Assembly: GCA_030386875.1 (NCBI GenBank)
Contig: CM059571.1
Location: forward strand, 30,002,355-30,066,354
Origin: Morinoia aosen
Taxonomy: Eukaryota > Arthropoda > Malacostraca > Amphipoda > Talitridae
DNA: 64,000 nt
Reading direction: 5' to 3'
The translations under genes and the position numbers were made by a program. Positions 35,701-45,760 of the stretch are shown here, one piece after another. The first letter of the stretch is position 1. The number at the start of each line of letters is the position of its first letter. Below the pieces are notes generated by a model, which was not told the DNA's origin, ran no database searches, and saw only the letters and a program-made list of their open reading frames with translations.

Positions 35701-37359
35701 TATTCGAAAATTCTAGCGACATCCGGTTGCTGATGGCAAGGTTTTAACACGGAGACATTGTTTTCGATCTCTCAGCAAATTAAATGCCTATTCGGAATTG
35801 AGCTGATCTTTATTGAGTAGGCATTCATTCTCTGAGAAAGTTTAAATGATAATGAGAGACTTGTTCTTGTTGGACATTTAAATCATCGACTCAAAGTTTT
35901 AAGAATGTTTCCTTGTCATTAACTAAATAGTTAGATTCGGTAAAGGATCACTCTGACACTAAAGGTGTTTCTCAATTTACTTTATTCAAGCATTCATGTA
36001 CTAAATTTTGCGCTTTAACCATGCTAATCTTCTCGTATTGTTTCCAATTTCAGGTCACACGTGTGCGAGCAGTAACACAACATCTTGTAACACGGTAACG
36101 CGCAGTCAACAACTTAAGCGCGCAGTCAACAACGCGTGCAGTTTTCCCATACTAACTAGGGATAATTCACCTTCGTGAAAGGGAAGGAGAACAACGGTGA
36201 ACCATTGATAAGGTGAACCATTGATAAGGTGAACCATTGACTTTAAATACAAAATAACTCAACTTGAAAAAGAGATGTTCTGCTTGAAAAGAGATGTTAT
36301 TTTCTACGATGTTACTTTACCATGTTCGTAGTGTTGCCAACGTGGTTTAAGTATATTTAGAAACTTGAAAGTAGGTAATTATAAATTCAGTCGTTCAAAA
36401 TTATGGACTTTGTTTACATTTTATTACTATTGGATTACGATAATTTGAAACGGTTTACCCAATTTCCATATTCATACTTGATGTTTCAAACTAGCGTGTG
36501 TTTGATTTTACTACATTTTTTCTTATATCATACTCCGCATTCTATATCATTACGTTACCGATAGAATTAAGTTTTACGAGTTTTACGGCACTCTTTTTAT
36601 TCTGATTGGTTGTTTTACTATTAGTGGAAAAGTTCCGTTGTAATTTGTGCGATGTTTGGATTTAACATTATAAAAATTAATAAGAATAACTTTAATTAAC
36701 ATCTATTCTGAAGTCTACGGAAACGCATACGACAATCTAACGTCAACATTTTTTCTTTTTGGTGAAAACTTTATTGATTCTTTAATTTGATTACCATTTA
36801 GATTCATTACCATTACTGCACTCATTTTTCATTACCTACGGGGTAATAGTTTTCGAATAAGATTTTCCGAGATTGTTTTGCCTAGGAACTCGTATTTTAC
36901 TTTGCAGTTAACCTATTTATGCGTTACTATAATCTTATAATCAATAGATTTATTTAGTTGCTAGTAGTAATACTTGTGTGTATGCGTGACTTTACTAACG
37001 TCAAGTAACGATGTTCAAGCAAATTGAGGATGTTTACTGTAGAGGTAATTTTTGTTGTCACGTTTCCGAAATTACCCATGTGATTACCTGATGTCGAAAT
37101 TGTTTGTTAATTTTTTTTTGTTATTATCCGCCCGAATAATATTTTTTTTTTTATTTATAATTGAATACCTATCCGGGTAAAGGGAGGAGGTATGTGCGCC
37201 AAGCACCATCCATGTCCCTCTTCCCCCGTTCGCCTCAGAGGTCTTATAAGCGGTGAGCTCTTTAGGGCCCGCGCATTTGGTTCGCATCCCCACCTGTAAT
37301 ACATCGTACCAGTAAACATCTCACTCAACCAGCGTATTCATAACCTCTGTCTGCCTGCA
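32726..37359 (+). mobile_element. LTR element of 4.6 kb without pol
   Basis: Direct repeats of about 169 bp (32,726-32,894 and 37,193-37,359) start TGTGCGCCAAGCACC and end CTGCCTGCA. They are flanked by TATATC on both sides (32,720-32,725 and 37,360-37,365). A polypurine tract (AAAGGGAGGAGG) immediately precedes the 3' copy. The 4.3-kb interior has no gag or pol frame. The two LTRs differ by roughly a tenth, so the insertion is fairly old. It lies in the LINE of the right arm only, so it postdates the inverted duplication. A fossil, probably always dependent on another element. Confidence 0.85.
36196..36241. repeat. Three tandem 16-bp units
   Basis: GGTGAACCATTGATAA is repeated almost exactly three times in the interior of the LTR element. 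Confidence 0.8.
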
Positions 37360-37582
37360 TATATCCCTACCACGCATTAAAATTGGGAGAGGTGAAATCG
37401 AAGAAACCGACTCATGTAAGTAGTTGGGTATCAGAATGGATGAACATAGTTTCTTTTCCAATTTCTCAACCTCATGGAATTTTTCCAGTTCATCACGCGT
37501 TAAACGACGAAGAAAATTGCTTATTATATTTACTAAAACACTCGCTAAACAATTAGCTATCACTTTATTTATTAAAAAACAC

Positions 37583-37610
37583 GGTTTCGATGTACGAACA
37601 TTATCTTCAG
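37583..37610 (-). ncRNA. Hammerhead-like motif, fragment C right copy
   Basis: On the minus strand: CTGAAGATAATGTTCG, TACAT, CGAAACCGT. The second core block (CGAAACC) is better kept than in the left arm. Stem II is weak. Confidence 0.4.
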
Positions 37611-37853
37611 GCTGAAAAATATTGAGTAAATTTTACAGTAACAATAAAAAAATGTAAATCAAATGCAAAACAGAATCAGTTGATATAAAAAACTAACATG
37701 TTGCAATGCAAATTGACTATATAGAGGCGATAAATTTATACAACAGGAATACACTAGATGACTAGATGAGATTGTACAAGAGTTAGATGTTTACGATACC
37801 AGAAGAAACGGCAAAATGAACAATCAAGCGGCTGTTTCAAACTTCAGGACACA

Positions 37854-38889
37854 CCCAGGTAGCAAAATTTATTGACCTAATATTGAGCAAATATACAGTC
37901 TCAATATTGACTGGATATTCAAAATGAACATTGGGGCAATACCTTATTTTGGAAAATTCTGTTGATATAAAAAAATATATTGGCCCAATAATAATATTAT
38001 CATCAACCCAATATCAACTAATTATTGTGTCAATATTGACTTGCTAATGAAGTGTTCCCTACAATAACATTGCCTTAGTACTCAATTCCTGAAAAATATA
38101 GCCCCGATATTGATAATTTCACTAACTCAATATTAGCCAATTATTCTGTCACTATGTACCTGATATTGAATTGTTCCTTAGAAAATTTTAGCCTCTAAGG
38201 CCTGGAGATGTTGCTGCTTTGGCAACTGAGACCCGCTTACGGTGAGGGTAGTAACGACCGTTGTTATGTACTCGCACTTCTCCTAGAGTTAGTACGGGTG
38301 TTTTTTGTTAACTTTTAACCACTTTTCTCCAGGATAATTTTACATTCACACGTATTAGTATTACTGAACACAAATGTACTAGAACTGAGTTTGAGGGGTA
38401 ACTAAGGAAGGGTACTACAGGCCCAATACTTATTTTCTGACATCAAGTGGATATTGGTAGAATATAGTGTCCCAATCATAATTTATTTTTAACCCAGTAT
38501 CAGCTAATTACTGTGTCACTATTGACTTGATATTGAGGTGTTTCCTTAAACAAATAACTCCGTATTATTGGCGTACAATATCAACCCAATATTTGGGCAA
38601 TAATAAATTATATGCTAACAAATTTCATTAAATTGCGAGATTTTTAATTATTATGAGATAGTTTCCACTTATATGAATATCGTACATATATATATATACA
38701 CTGTTAGTTTAATATTAGAAATAAAACTATTTACTACGTTGTCCTAATAACAAGTTGATATCATAAATAAATACATCTTATTTCGATATTGCCTTGTTAT
38801 TAGCCTATTATTTTAATCCAAGATTCCAATATCAGGTCAATAAATAATTATCAACCCAATATTGGCCTAATAATTTTTTGCTACCTGGG
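37854..38889. mobile_element. Nested 1.04-kb TIR element rich in AATATTG words
   Basis: It starts CCCAGGTAGCAAAATT and ends AATTTTTTGCTACCTGGG, inserted in the terminal repeat of the element above with CA on both sides, which may be a 2-bp duplication. The interior is full of CAATATTGA, CCAATAT and ATATTGG words on both strands, apparently a long run of subterminal binding sites. No coding sequence is seen. Family unknown. Confidence 0.7.
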
Positions 38890-38903
38890 CAGTCTGGGTA
38901 GAA

Positions 38904-40080
38904 ATCAGGATATGTGTTGATTTTCTGTTTTCATATGCATCTTATAGAGGATTTTCTTGCGCTTCCATTGGTACTTTCCGTTCACGTCTACTCCGAATAG
39001 TGCGCCCACCAGAGGGGGGGAAAGCGATGGGGGTGGAGTGACCTTGAACCCTCCCCTCCTTATTATTGGGGGTCAATTGAGCGTGTTTCTCTGCGGGAAT
39101 AGCATTATAGTTCGTTAATGGGCTACTCAAAGTGCTTCCATTACTCAAACGAAACATTCTAACGCTGAGTAAATATTTTTTTATAATTTTCGACAATTTC
39201 AGAATTGAGCTGTTCTGCCGTATCAATGATACCGCAGCTTTCATTCATAGCCCGATGACAGCTGCAGTATCATAGCTACAGCTATGGCGAGCACACCAAT
39301 CCAAAGGGCTTGAAAAGAGCTATAAAACATAGGAGTTGACTTGAGAAAAAACGTATTTTGGTTGAAAAAAAATGAATATATAAAATAAGTGGTTGTTTTG
39401 AAGAATTACACGTATTGTCTTTTGTTGTATATATTTTCCCAGAGTTACAGAGCTACAGCAATGTAAATTATATCAATCGAAAGGGCTTGAATACTCCGAA
39501 TAGTGCAATAGTGCGCCCAGGCGGAAAAGAGCTACAAACACTCAAGAGTTTATTGTAGAAAATCCTGAAGTTCAAAAGATAATAAGAATAACAATTTTTT
39601 TTTGAAAAAACATGTTTTTCTGGAAACTTGATAATTGCTTTCTCAAATTTATCTCCTTCCACAATTTTAGAGCTACAAGAATGGTTTATTTACAATTCTT
39701 TAGGGCTTAGCAAGGTGTATCCATGAACAATAGCATTTTTCAATACATTTGTTATTTTGAAAATTACACCACATGAAAAAAAAAATGAAAAAAAGGTCAT
39801 TTTATATTTTTTTGATTCCCAATATCCACAAAAAGAAGTTATCGAAATTCCCTATTGCTTATGGTTATATAGACATATAAGCAATCTAAAAACGAAGTAC
39901 TGGTTCTGTAACTTGAAAATTGTAGAAGGAGATAGGTTTTACAAAAACCCCTATTTTATCATATTTTTCGAAAAAAAAGTGCAGCTACAAAAATTTCGTC
40001 AAAATAACAAATGATCTATGCATCATTTCACACGTACTGTGAAAATTTCAGAGAAATCCATCCATAAATAACCGCCTTTT
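38904..40080. other. Interior of the 1.2-kb TIR element
   Basis: No gene is supported. Short frames at 38,942-39,244, 39,468-39,662 and 39,757-40,014 have no recognisable motif, and the last is a low-complexity Lys/Phe-rich frame. Confidence 0.4.
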
Positions 40081-41444
40081 TTCTACCCAGACTGTGTCCT
40101 TCAGAGCTACAGTCCTATTGAATAGTTTTAGAGCAAAAAAATCGATAGTAGTTCCATTGAGGGCCGGTTCAAATTTATGGATATGTAATAATTCTATTAT
40201 TTAAATATATTCTTTTTTAATACATGATGTAAAATTTTGATATTGGAAAAAAGATCATTCGAGGGTTTAGAACTATGATCGACATGAAAGGGATTACAAA
40301 TAGAACCCTGGTATTGTGCGCAGTTAATATTTGTTTCATGGTCATTCTAGTCATGCCAATGTAACTTTTATTAGGCGACTCACATTCTCTTCCGTTGCAT
40401 TTGAACTGATAAATCACATTGGCTTTCCCTAGATCACCGACCCTGGATCTAGTAATATTATTCTTTACAAGGAGATCACTGATTTTACAACTTTTCTAGT
40501 ATACACGTGCTTTAATGGCAGTTTCTGAATCTATAGGGTTTAGGAAATTTTGAACAATATTTCTGATAACTCGTTCGTCAAATTTATAGTTCTGGTGCAA
40601 ATGATTTTCGTAAAATACACATACATGACTTGTACAAGGTCCAGGACTATTTTCACTTCGCAAATTTCAGTTAAAAAAGTTGTTGATTATCCTGTCAACC
40701 AGAGTATTTGGAAAATTGTTATTTATCTGTAATATTTCAACTCGAACAATTTCCGAATGAAGACTTGCCCTGATATTGCACACTTTATGAGCTCTAACCA
40801 ATAAAGTATGAATAACGCCTTCTTTATATACCTGTGGAGCATCACCATCGTAATTAATTGTTTCTCCAGCATGAATTGATAAACATCTGATCTTTAAAGA
40901 GCACATCGGCTTTAATAGTATTAGGTTATCAAAATCCATAGGAATCCTATATAAAGTTAAAAAGCCTGAAAGGTAAAAAGTTAAAAAAAGTTAAAGTTGA
41001 AAAGCCTGCCTGATAAAGCTTTGCAAATGCTTTACCGAACGCTCATTTCCGTTGAATAAATCCATTTGTTCTTACATGGGGATTTAGTATTAAGGCTTCA
41101 TAAATATAAGTAACTTGTTAGAAACATTTAAATTTTTTCCGAGGACGTATGGTACAGTATGCCGTTATTTACAAACCGATTAGCACCCTTTAAGCACGAA
41201 CGCCTCTTACCATTCTTAAAATATCGTGCCTGACAATCTCAGTCAGGCTCCAACATCCATCGCATTAACAACTCGCATACGCCTCCCACGAAGTACCACT
41301 TTTTTATTGATCTCGATCTTTAATTTTGTTTATTCTTCGAGGCAGCCCTCGGGATGTGCGTCTTCAGCTAATAACGCCCGTGACCTGTACTACGATTCTC
41401 TACGCTTGACGTTATAGAGAGGGCAACTGGCTGACAGCTGAGGT

Positions 41445-41714
41445 GTGATGACGGACGTCGCTGCTGTCTCGTTCAGCTCTACGACTGCTCCACACCCGGC
41501 TACTTCTCGTCTCCTGTATTACGGAGTCGACCCTGATGGGGAGCCAGAGCCACCTACAGCAGTCCAGCGCTTCAGCGACCTGGCGACGTGTCGTCGACCT
41601 TCTCTTCTACACTGTCGTCACGTGGACTTCAAGGGATCTTTTGTGAGGGTAGGTTTGGAGATAAGTAGGTGTATTTATCCCGAACGTTTGTCACCGGACT
41701 ACATGTGGCTGTAA
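41445..41714 (+). other. 89-codon open frame, right-arm twin
   Basis: It starts MMTDVAAVSFSSTTAPHPAT and ends PDYMWL, with the same length, start and stop as the left-arm frame at 21,182-21,451. There are 13 differences in 89 residues and no gap. No domain is recognised, and coding status is doubtful. Confidence 0.3.
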
Positions 41715-42273
41715 TTTCCCGTCCTCGAGCCGTACTCTAAAATTAAAGCCGTATCTTGAAACGTTAATTCAAATGTTTTGAATATTTCTAGGTGTAGGGT
41801 GCATTGCCTTATTTGTTAACTCAGAATCTTTAATCTGTTCTCGGCAGCTCTCAATCCAACGACCGTCAAATTATTTACGTGCCGTCTAATTTATCTCAAC
41901 AGGTTACAGGACCCAACAGGTCACAGTACGTACCCAAGAAGTCCTCGACGTGCCTTTATACGAAAATGTCCTCTGTTATTCATTGATTATAATTACTATT
42001 GTGCATTTGCTCCACTAGAATAATTACCAGCATTGCGTCTTCCATATCCCACTCTTTTTTTTCAATAATTTCACCATACTTCCAGTACGTAATGGAAGCA
42101 TGGCACGGAACTGATAAAAATAAAACCAATATACTTTTTACTCTAACAAAAGAGCCATCAGAATGATAAAGAATCTAGAAAAAAGTGTCACACAAATGAT
42201 TCCTTTAAAATTTAACAAATACTGATCTTTCAAACTGATTTAAAATAGGTTTCGTTTTAAAAATGAACAGAGA

Positions 42274-42417
42274 CTCCAAAATTTGCAATTCCGACCACAA
42301 ATTTGCGTTGGCTATGACTTTGAAACTATTTTTCTTGACTGCTGTGTCGCATTCAAGAAAAATAGTTTCAAAGTCATAGCCAGGGCAAAGATGTGTTCGG
42401 AATTGGGGATTTTAGAG
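42274..42417. repeat. Foldback hairpin at a Penelope-like fragment
   Basis: Arms of about 65 bases (42,274-42,338 and 42,354-42,417) pair through GGCTATGACTTTGAAACTAT and its complement, with a 15-base loop. The right arm is sense Penelope sequence (FKVIARAKMCSELGILELLF). The left arm is an inverted copy of it, so this is probably a target-primed snap-back event. Confidence 0.7.
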
Positions 42418-42600
42418 TTGCTGTTTATTTTTAAAGCAAAACCTGTTTTAAATAATCATCTTAGCTAATTTCCTTTATCCCTAGTCAATAGGTAATGTGA
42501 TACATTATTTTGAGTTGTTTTCTTTTTATATTTTACGGATGACTTTTTGTTCGAATTCGTATTGCTGATGATGAGCGAAGGCTTGAAACGTCCATTTTTT
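42354..42600 (+). mobile_element. Penelope-like fragment E (C-terminus and 3' end)
   Basis: CSELGILELLFIFKAKPVLN is the C-terminal signature of the GIY-YIG region. The stop follows and then the 3' tail with the best hammerhead-like motif of the window. Confidence 0.7.
42565..42592 (+). ncRNA. Hammerhead-like motif, best match in the window
   Basis: CTGATGA, TGAGC, GAAG, GCTT, GAAACGTC. Both core blocks (CUGAUGA and GAAAC...GUC) are canonical. Stem II can form as GAGC/GCUU closed by a GAAG loop with one G-U pair. Stem III would be minimal, as reported for ribozymes in Penelope-like elements. Confidence 0.6.
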
Positions 42601-42619
42601 CACGAGTCTTTTAGTCTCG

Positions 42620-42787
42620 AGAATATATTTTAACGAAAAATGTTTTATACCATTTTCCTGCTTCTCTCTTTTTTTAAACAACTGTTTTGAGCATATGTAA
42701 GCTTCTCTTGGGAACTCCACATCTCTGCAGCCGATTACTGCTAGCCATTTATCTTTTCTCTCCTTATCTTCAAGTCTACTGAAGCAA
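42620..42787 (-). pseudogene. Possible THAP zinc-finger exon
   Basis: On the minus strand a pyrimidine tract ending TTTTGCTTCAG precedes RLEDKERKDKWLAVIGCRD and then YICSKQLF. This resembles the second half of a THAP finger (a K/R-x-x-W helix followed by VCS-x-HF), though the final His is replaced. The first Cys pair is not seen. It could come from a host THAP gene or a P-like transposon. No continuation was found. Confidence 0.35.
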
Positions 42788-42954
42788 AATAAAAGCACGT
42801 ATTTAATAAAAGGGTTAAGTTTTCGCGTTTCTAGCATAAATAGTAAGAAATCATAAAATTATTACCACGAAAAATATTGCATTTCAGTATTAAATTCTGC
42901 AGCCACTGCATTGACAAGCATATGTGATAGACACTGTACGAGTATGTCGGCTCT

Positions 42955-43070
42955 ATAACCCGTACAATAGGTGTGAGACAGGCGGAATACGTCGGAATAA
43001 GTTCTAGAACTGGTGCTCGTCTCTGTCACCCTCCACCCACAGCCATAAGATCTCAGCCAGAGGAACCAAG
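42955..43070 (+). mobile_element. Penelope-like fragment D piece
   Basis: VRQAEYVGISSRTGARLCH matches the GIY-YIG region of fragment D at 45,050 (VRQAEHVGVSSRTGARLCH). Only about 110 bp are recognisable; after that the frame turns into unrelated sequence. Confidence 0.65.
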
Positions 43071-43940
43071 GATGTTGGATATATGGAGCCGGCGCCATCG
43101 CTTCGAAGTGAAGCCAATTTGCCGCAGCTGTAGGCGGTCGGCTCGTGTAACGGAGATGGTGCGCACTGCGCAGTTCGTTTCTGACACTCAATGCGGAAAG
43201 ACGCTGCTTATTCAAGGACTACTTTTTCAATATGCCGCCTTCATGCATTGTCTATAAGTGCAGTAGTACTTGAAAAAAAGATTCAGGCACAAGTTTTCAC
43301 ATGCAAAAATTATATTTTTTTTGTAAGCGCTTACTTGTTACAGTTAGCATACAGTGGCATTAGTGTAGTACTTGCAATGGATTTCTAATGCAAATAGTCC
43401 ACTAAAGCTTTCCACTCTTCAATTACTCCTTCAGAACTCCACTCTCCATACGCTATTGCTTAGGTTTAATAATGCAGCCTAAACTGACATTTTAACGTTT
43501 ACAGATGTGGCCATCATAGATCTAATATAAAGTTTAAATGAAATCGCTTTCTACACGAATTCGAAGAAGTTCTGCATTTTGTGTAGAATGATGACCATTT
43601 AGTGACCATAGTTTCTTATATATGACAACCAATATTCTCCAAATAGGCAATTCAAAGAAAGAAGTATAAATGTAATATTTTTATTCATTACTGACATTAT
43701 TTTCCGACTTCCTTCCTCATAGTGCCGTCTAATATTCATAACTATCTGTTTTCATAGCCAAAAAATTTTGGAATAAGCTTTGTTTTTGCAGCCACGATAC
43801 GATACGAACAATACAACAATATTATTTGAAACATAATTTATTAGGGTGTTAGTGAAATTTGTATGATATAAGTAAAAATATGCATAAACTTTCACTCCAT
43901 AATATATATTAATCATTTGAGAAATACTACATAATACATA
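43071..43940. other. Unassigned DNA between fragments of Penelope-like element D
   Basis: Mixed then AT-rich DNA without a supported gene or repeat. Confidence 0.35.
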
Positions 43941-44560
43941 TACCAACATATTGTAGGATGGAAAATATACGCGTACGTAGATGTACACTGTGCACAACTG
44001 TACTTAAAAGACAAAACTAAAAAGGAGACGCGAAGGAATTTTGTCCTTATACTGGAAAAAAGTATTAATAGTGAATATGTTGAATAGTAAACTCTAAAAC
44101 ACACATAAGGGAGGAAGGACGATATTAGTGACAACAGTTCCCGTTTCAATTGCTCTGACTGGTCACCAAAATGCGGAATACAAACAATTCAAGTTTATTA
44201 GCTGTTTGGGTACGTAGAGAACATTCATATTTCTCGTTCAAAAATTTACTTCTCTGTAGTTCAGCTTGTACGATTTTGGGATTGACGTGGTCTTGATTCA
44301 TAACTTTATTAGAACTTAGTGTAACGGATGGTTTCTTTATATTTAAAGGCAAATTGTACAAATGACTTGAAGGCCTCGGGATGGGAATACCATTGGGTCC
44401 CACATTTGCCAATATATTGATATGCCATCATAAGAAAGAGTGGTTAGAAGACTCTTGAGTATCGGCGCGTTTTTTATCAGAAGTAAATTGATTTTACATT
44501 TGTTTTTTAAGCGATCACTTGCATGCTTCTCGGTTTTAACAACATTTGAACTCTCGACAT
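43941..44560 (-). mobile_element. Penelope-like fragment D, minus-strand copy
   Basis: FLNEKYECSLRTQT and KYSCAQCTSTY match the plus-strand copy (FLNEIYECSLPTLT, KYSCTECASTF). The fragment is spread over several frames. It lies head-to-head with the plus-strand copy, about 15 bases apart, an arrangement frequent for Penelope-like insertions. Confidence 0.65.
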
Positions 44561-45415
44561 CCATCCATCAAATTTACGACGGAATGTGAAAATGATGGAA
44601 AACATTCTATTTCGAACGCTCGTGCTACTAAACAAAATGGCAAATTAGAAACGTCAGTATACTGTAAAACGTGGTTCTCTGGTTTGGGAAGCAGTTTTTT
44701 TCAGTTTTCTCCTTTTCAATTTAAAGTTAACGATATTAGAACCCTTTTGTTCCGAGCACACAACACTTGCTCTTCTTTTAACTCACTGCATCCCGAATTT
44801 GAACTTTTACACACTTTTTTCAGTGCTAATGGTTTCCCTCTCACGCTAATCGATGTTAGAATAAGAAATTTTTTGAACGAGATATATGAATGTTCTCTAC
44901 CTACCCTAACATATAGCTACTTACTTATGGGTACTTTTTACCGGCATGAGGACCAAATTCCTTCGCGTCTCTGTTCTAGTCTCGTCTATAAATACAGTTG
45001 TACAGAGTGTGCATCTACTTTTGTCGGCTCTACAACTCGAACATTACGTGTCAGACAAGCAGAACACGTCGGAGTAAGTTCTAGAACTGGGGCTCGTCTT
45101 TGTCACTCTCCACACTCTGCCATAAGATTTCATGCAGAACAGCAGTGCGATGTTAAAATGTCAGTTTCCGATTTATCAATTTTATGGTCTGTTCGTAGCG
45201 TAACTAAACTTAGAATTCTTGAATCTCTTTACATCCATATGCATAAACTCAATCTTAATGATATGCAAAGTGCGCATCCCCTGCTTCTGGTTGGACAGCT
45301 ATATAGCTTGAGGGTGCGCCCTGGTATTTACTTTTCATTTCGTCCTATTACGCAGAACATTCATTTTTTCGCAGTGCATTTTAGGCTGCTTATAGGGTAC
45401 GCCGTTTGTCCGTGA
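44546..45415 (+). mobile_element. Penelope-like fragment D, long open frame (289 codons)
   Basis: The longest open frame of the window. Residues 1-120 are the RT C-terminus (HPSIKFTTE, VYCKTWFSGLGSSFFQFSPF, RTLLFRAHNTCSSFNSLHPE, ANGFPLTLIDVRIRNFLNEI). A shortened linker follows. The GIY-YIG domain spans about residues 145-230 (YKYSCTECASTFVGSTTRTL, RQAEHVGVSSRTGARL, IRFHAEQQCDVKMSVSDLSI, TKLRILESLYIHM). The catalytic RT palm is absent, so it is a 5'-truncated copy. The tail beyond residue 250 is probably read-through into flanking DNA. Confidence 0.85.
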
Positions 45416-45760
45416 TCACCCGTATTTCAACATTCCTAGTAATTTAAAATATGTGCAATTACCTAGTCTGAATGTAAAATTCTCTGTTTATAATTGCAGA
45501 TTTTTGCTGGTGGTCTTGAAAATAATTCAGGATGGGCCAATAATAACAGCTCACGAGAACAGAGTTTATTATATAAGTGAAACTTGACTGGTTCTCAAGC
45601 CAACACCCCAGCCGGTCGGAGGGTTCTACTCTCAATAGGTAGAGAACGGGGGGCGACCTCCTTCCCAGCACCCCGAAGTTTCTCAAGAAACGGCCACCTG
45701 TTAGAGATGGAGTCACGCATTATAGCCGGAGAGTAATAAAGCATGGCTTACTCAAGATAT
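45416..45760. other. Unassigned flank of the LTR element
   Basis: No gene or repeat is supported. It ends with ATAT at 45,757-45,760, the 5' copy of the target duplication of the next element. Confidence 0.4.

Larger units (their letters stand above)
31796..37460 (+). mobile_element. CR1/jockey-type LINE RT fragment, right arm (interrupted)
   Basis: Reverse transcriptase blocks in order: NGFRFKKSTQAILNHL, FLDFRKATD (palm A, normally FLDFSKAFD), GVAHDCFRSYLTNRKHYVVN, VPQGSVLG (block B) and YFADDSTLS (catalytic FADD). The order ends with NSLWLEANK and, past the LTR insertion, PRIKIGRGEIEETD. It is split by the SINE-like repeat (32,071-32,422) and the LTR element (32,726-37,359). Several stops and shifts make it inactive. 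Both arms share the same junctions with Penelope-like DNA, so these joins predate the duplication. Confidence 0.8.
37847..40099. mobile_element. TIR element, 1.2 kb, split by a nested insertion
   Basis: Ends are GGACACAGTCTGGGTAGAAA in both orientations. The 5' one is interrupted after GGACACA by another element. The flanks are TTCA at 37,843-37,846 and 40,100-40,103, a 4-bp duplication. The left arm has a single TTCA at the matching place. The element's own length is about 1.2 kb with no transposase-like frame. Repeated CTCCGAATAGTGC words occur near one end. A 4-bp duplication would allow a Sola- or Chapaev-type relative, but the family is not identified. Confidence 0.75.
37470..40960 (-). 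mobile_element. Penelope-like fragment C, right-arm copy (interrupted)
   Basis: Minus strand: YQFKCNGRECESPNKSYIGM and LKQ-like LTAHNTR at 40,217-40,417 (GIY-YIG). Upstream, at 40,667-40,939, HTLLVRAHKVCNIRASLHSE and LVDRIINNFFN are the RT C-terminus. The 3' end is at 37,583-37,610. A second Penelope start (IANCLASVLVNIISNFLRRL) lies at 37,470-37,563, again directly after the 3' end. The copy is split by the TIR insertion at 37,847-40,099. Confidence 0.75.
31270..42210 (-). repeat. Right arm of the large inverted duplication
   Basis: Mirror of 20,685-28,335. It contains an LTR element (32,726-37,359) and a TIR element with a nested insertion (37,847-40,099) that the left arm lacks. Removing these and their duplications leaves about 4.0 kb. 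The spacer between the arms (28,336-31,269) is single-copy Penelope-B sequence and its insertion. Confidence 0.8.

Noticed and set aside
32726-37359. Coding gag or pol in the shorter LTR element
   Set aside because: The largest interior frames (for example 33,736-33,996) have no retroelement motif.
38680-38700. TATATATA run as a promoter
   Set aside because: Simple repeat inside an AT-rich non-coding element without a downstream gene.
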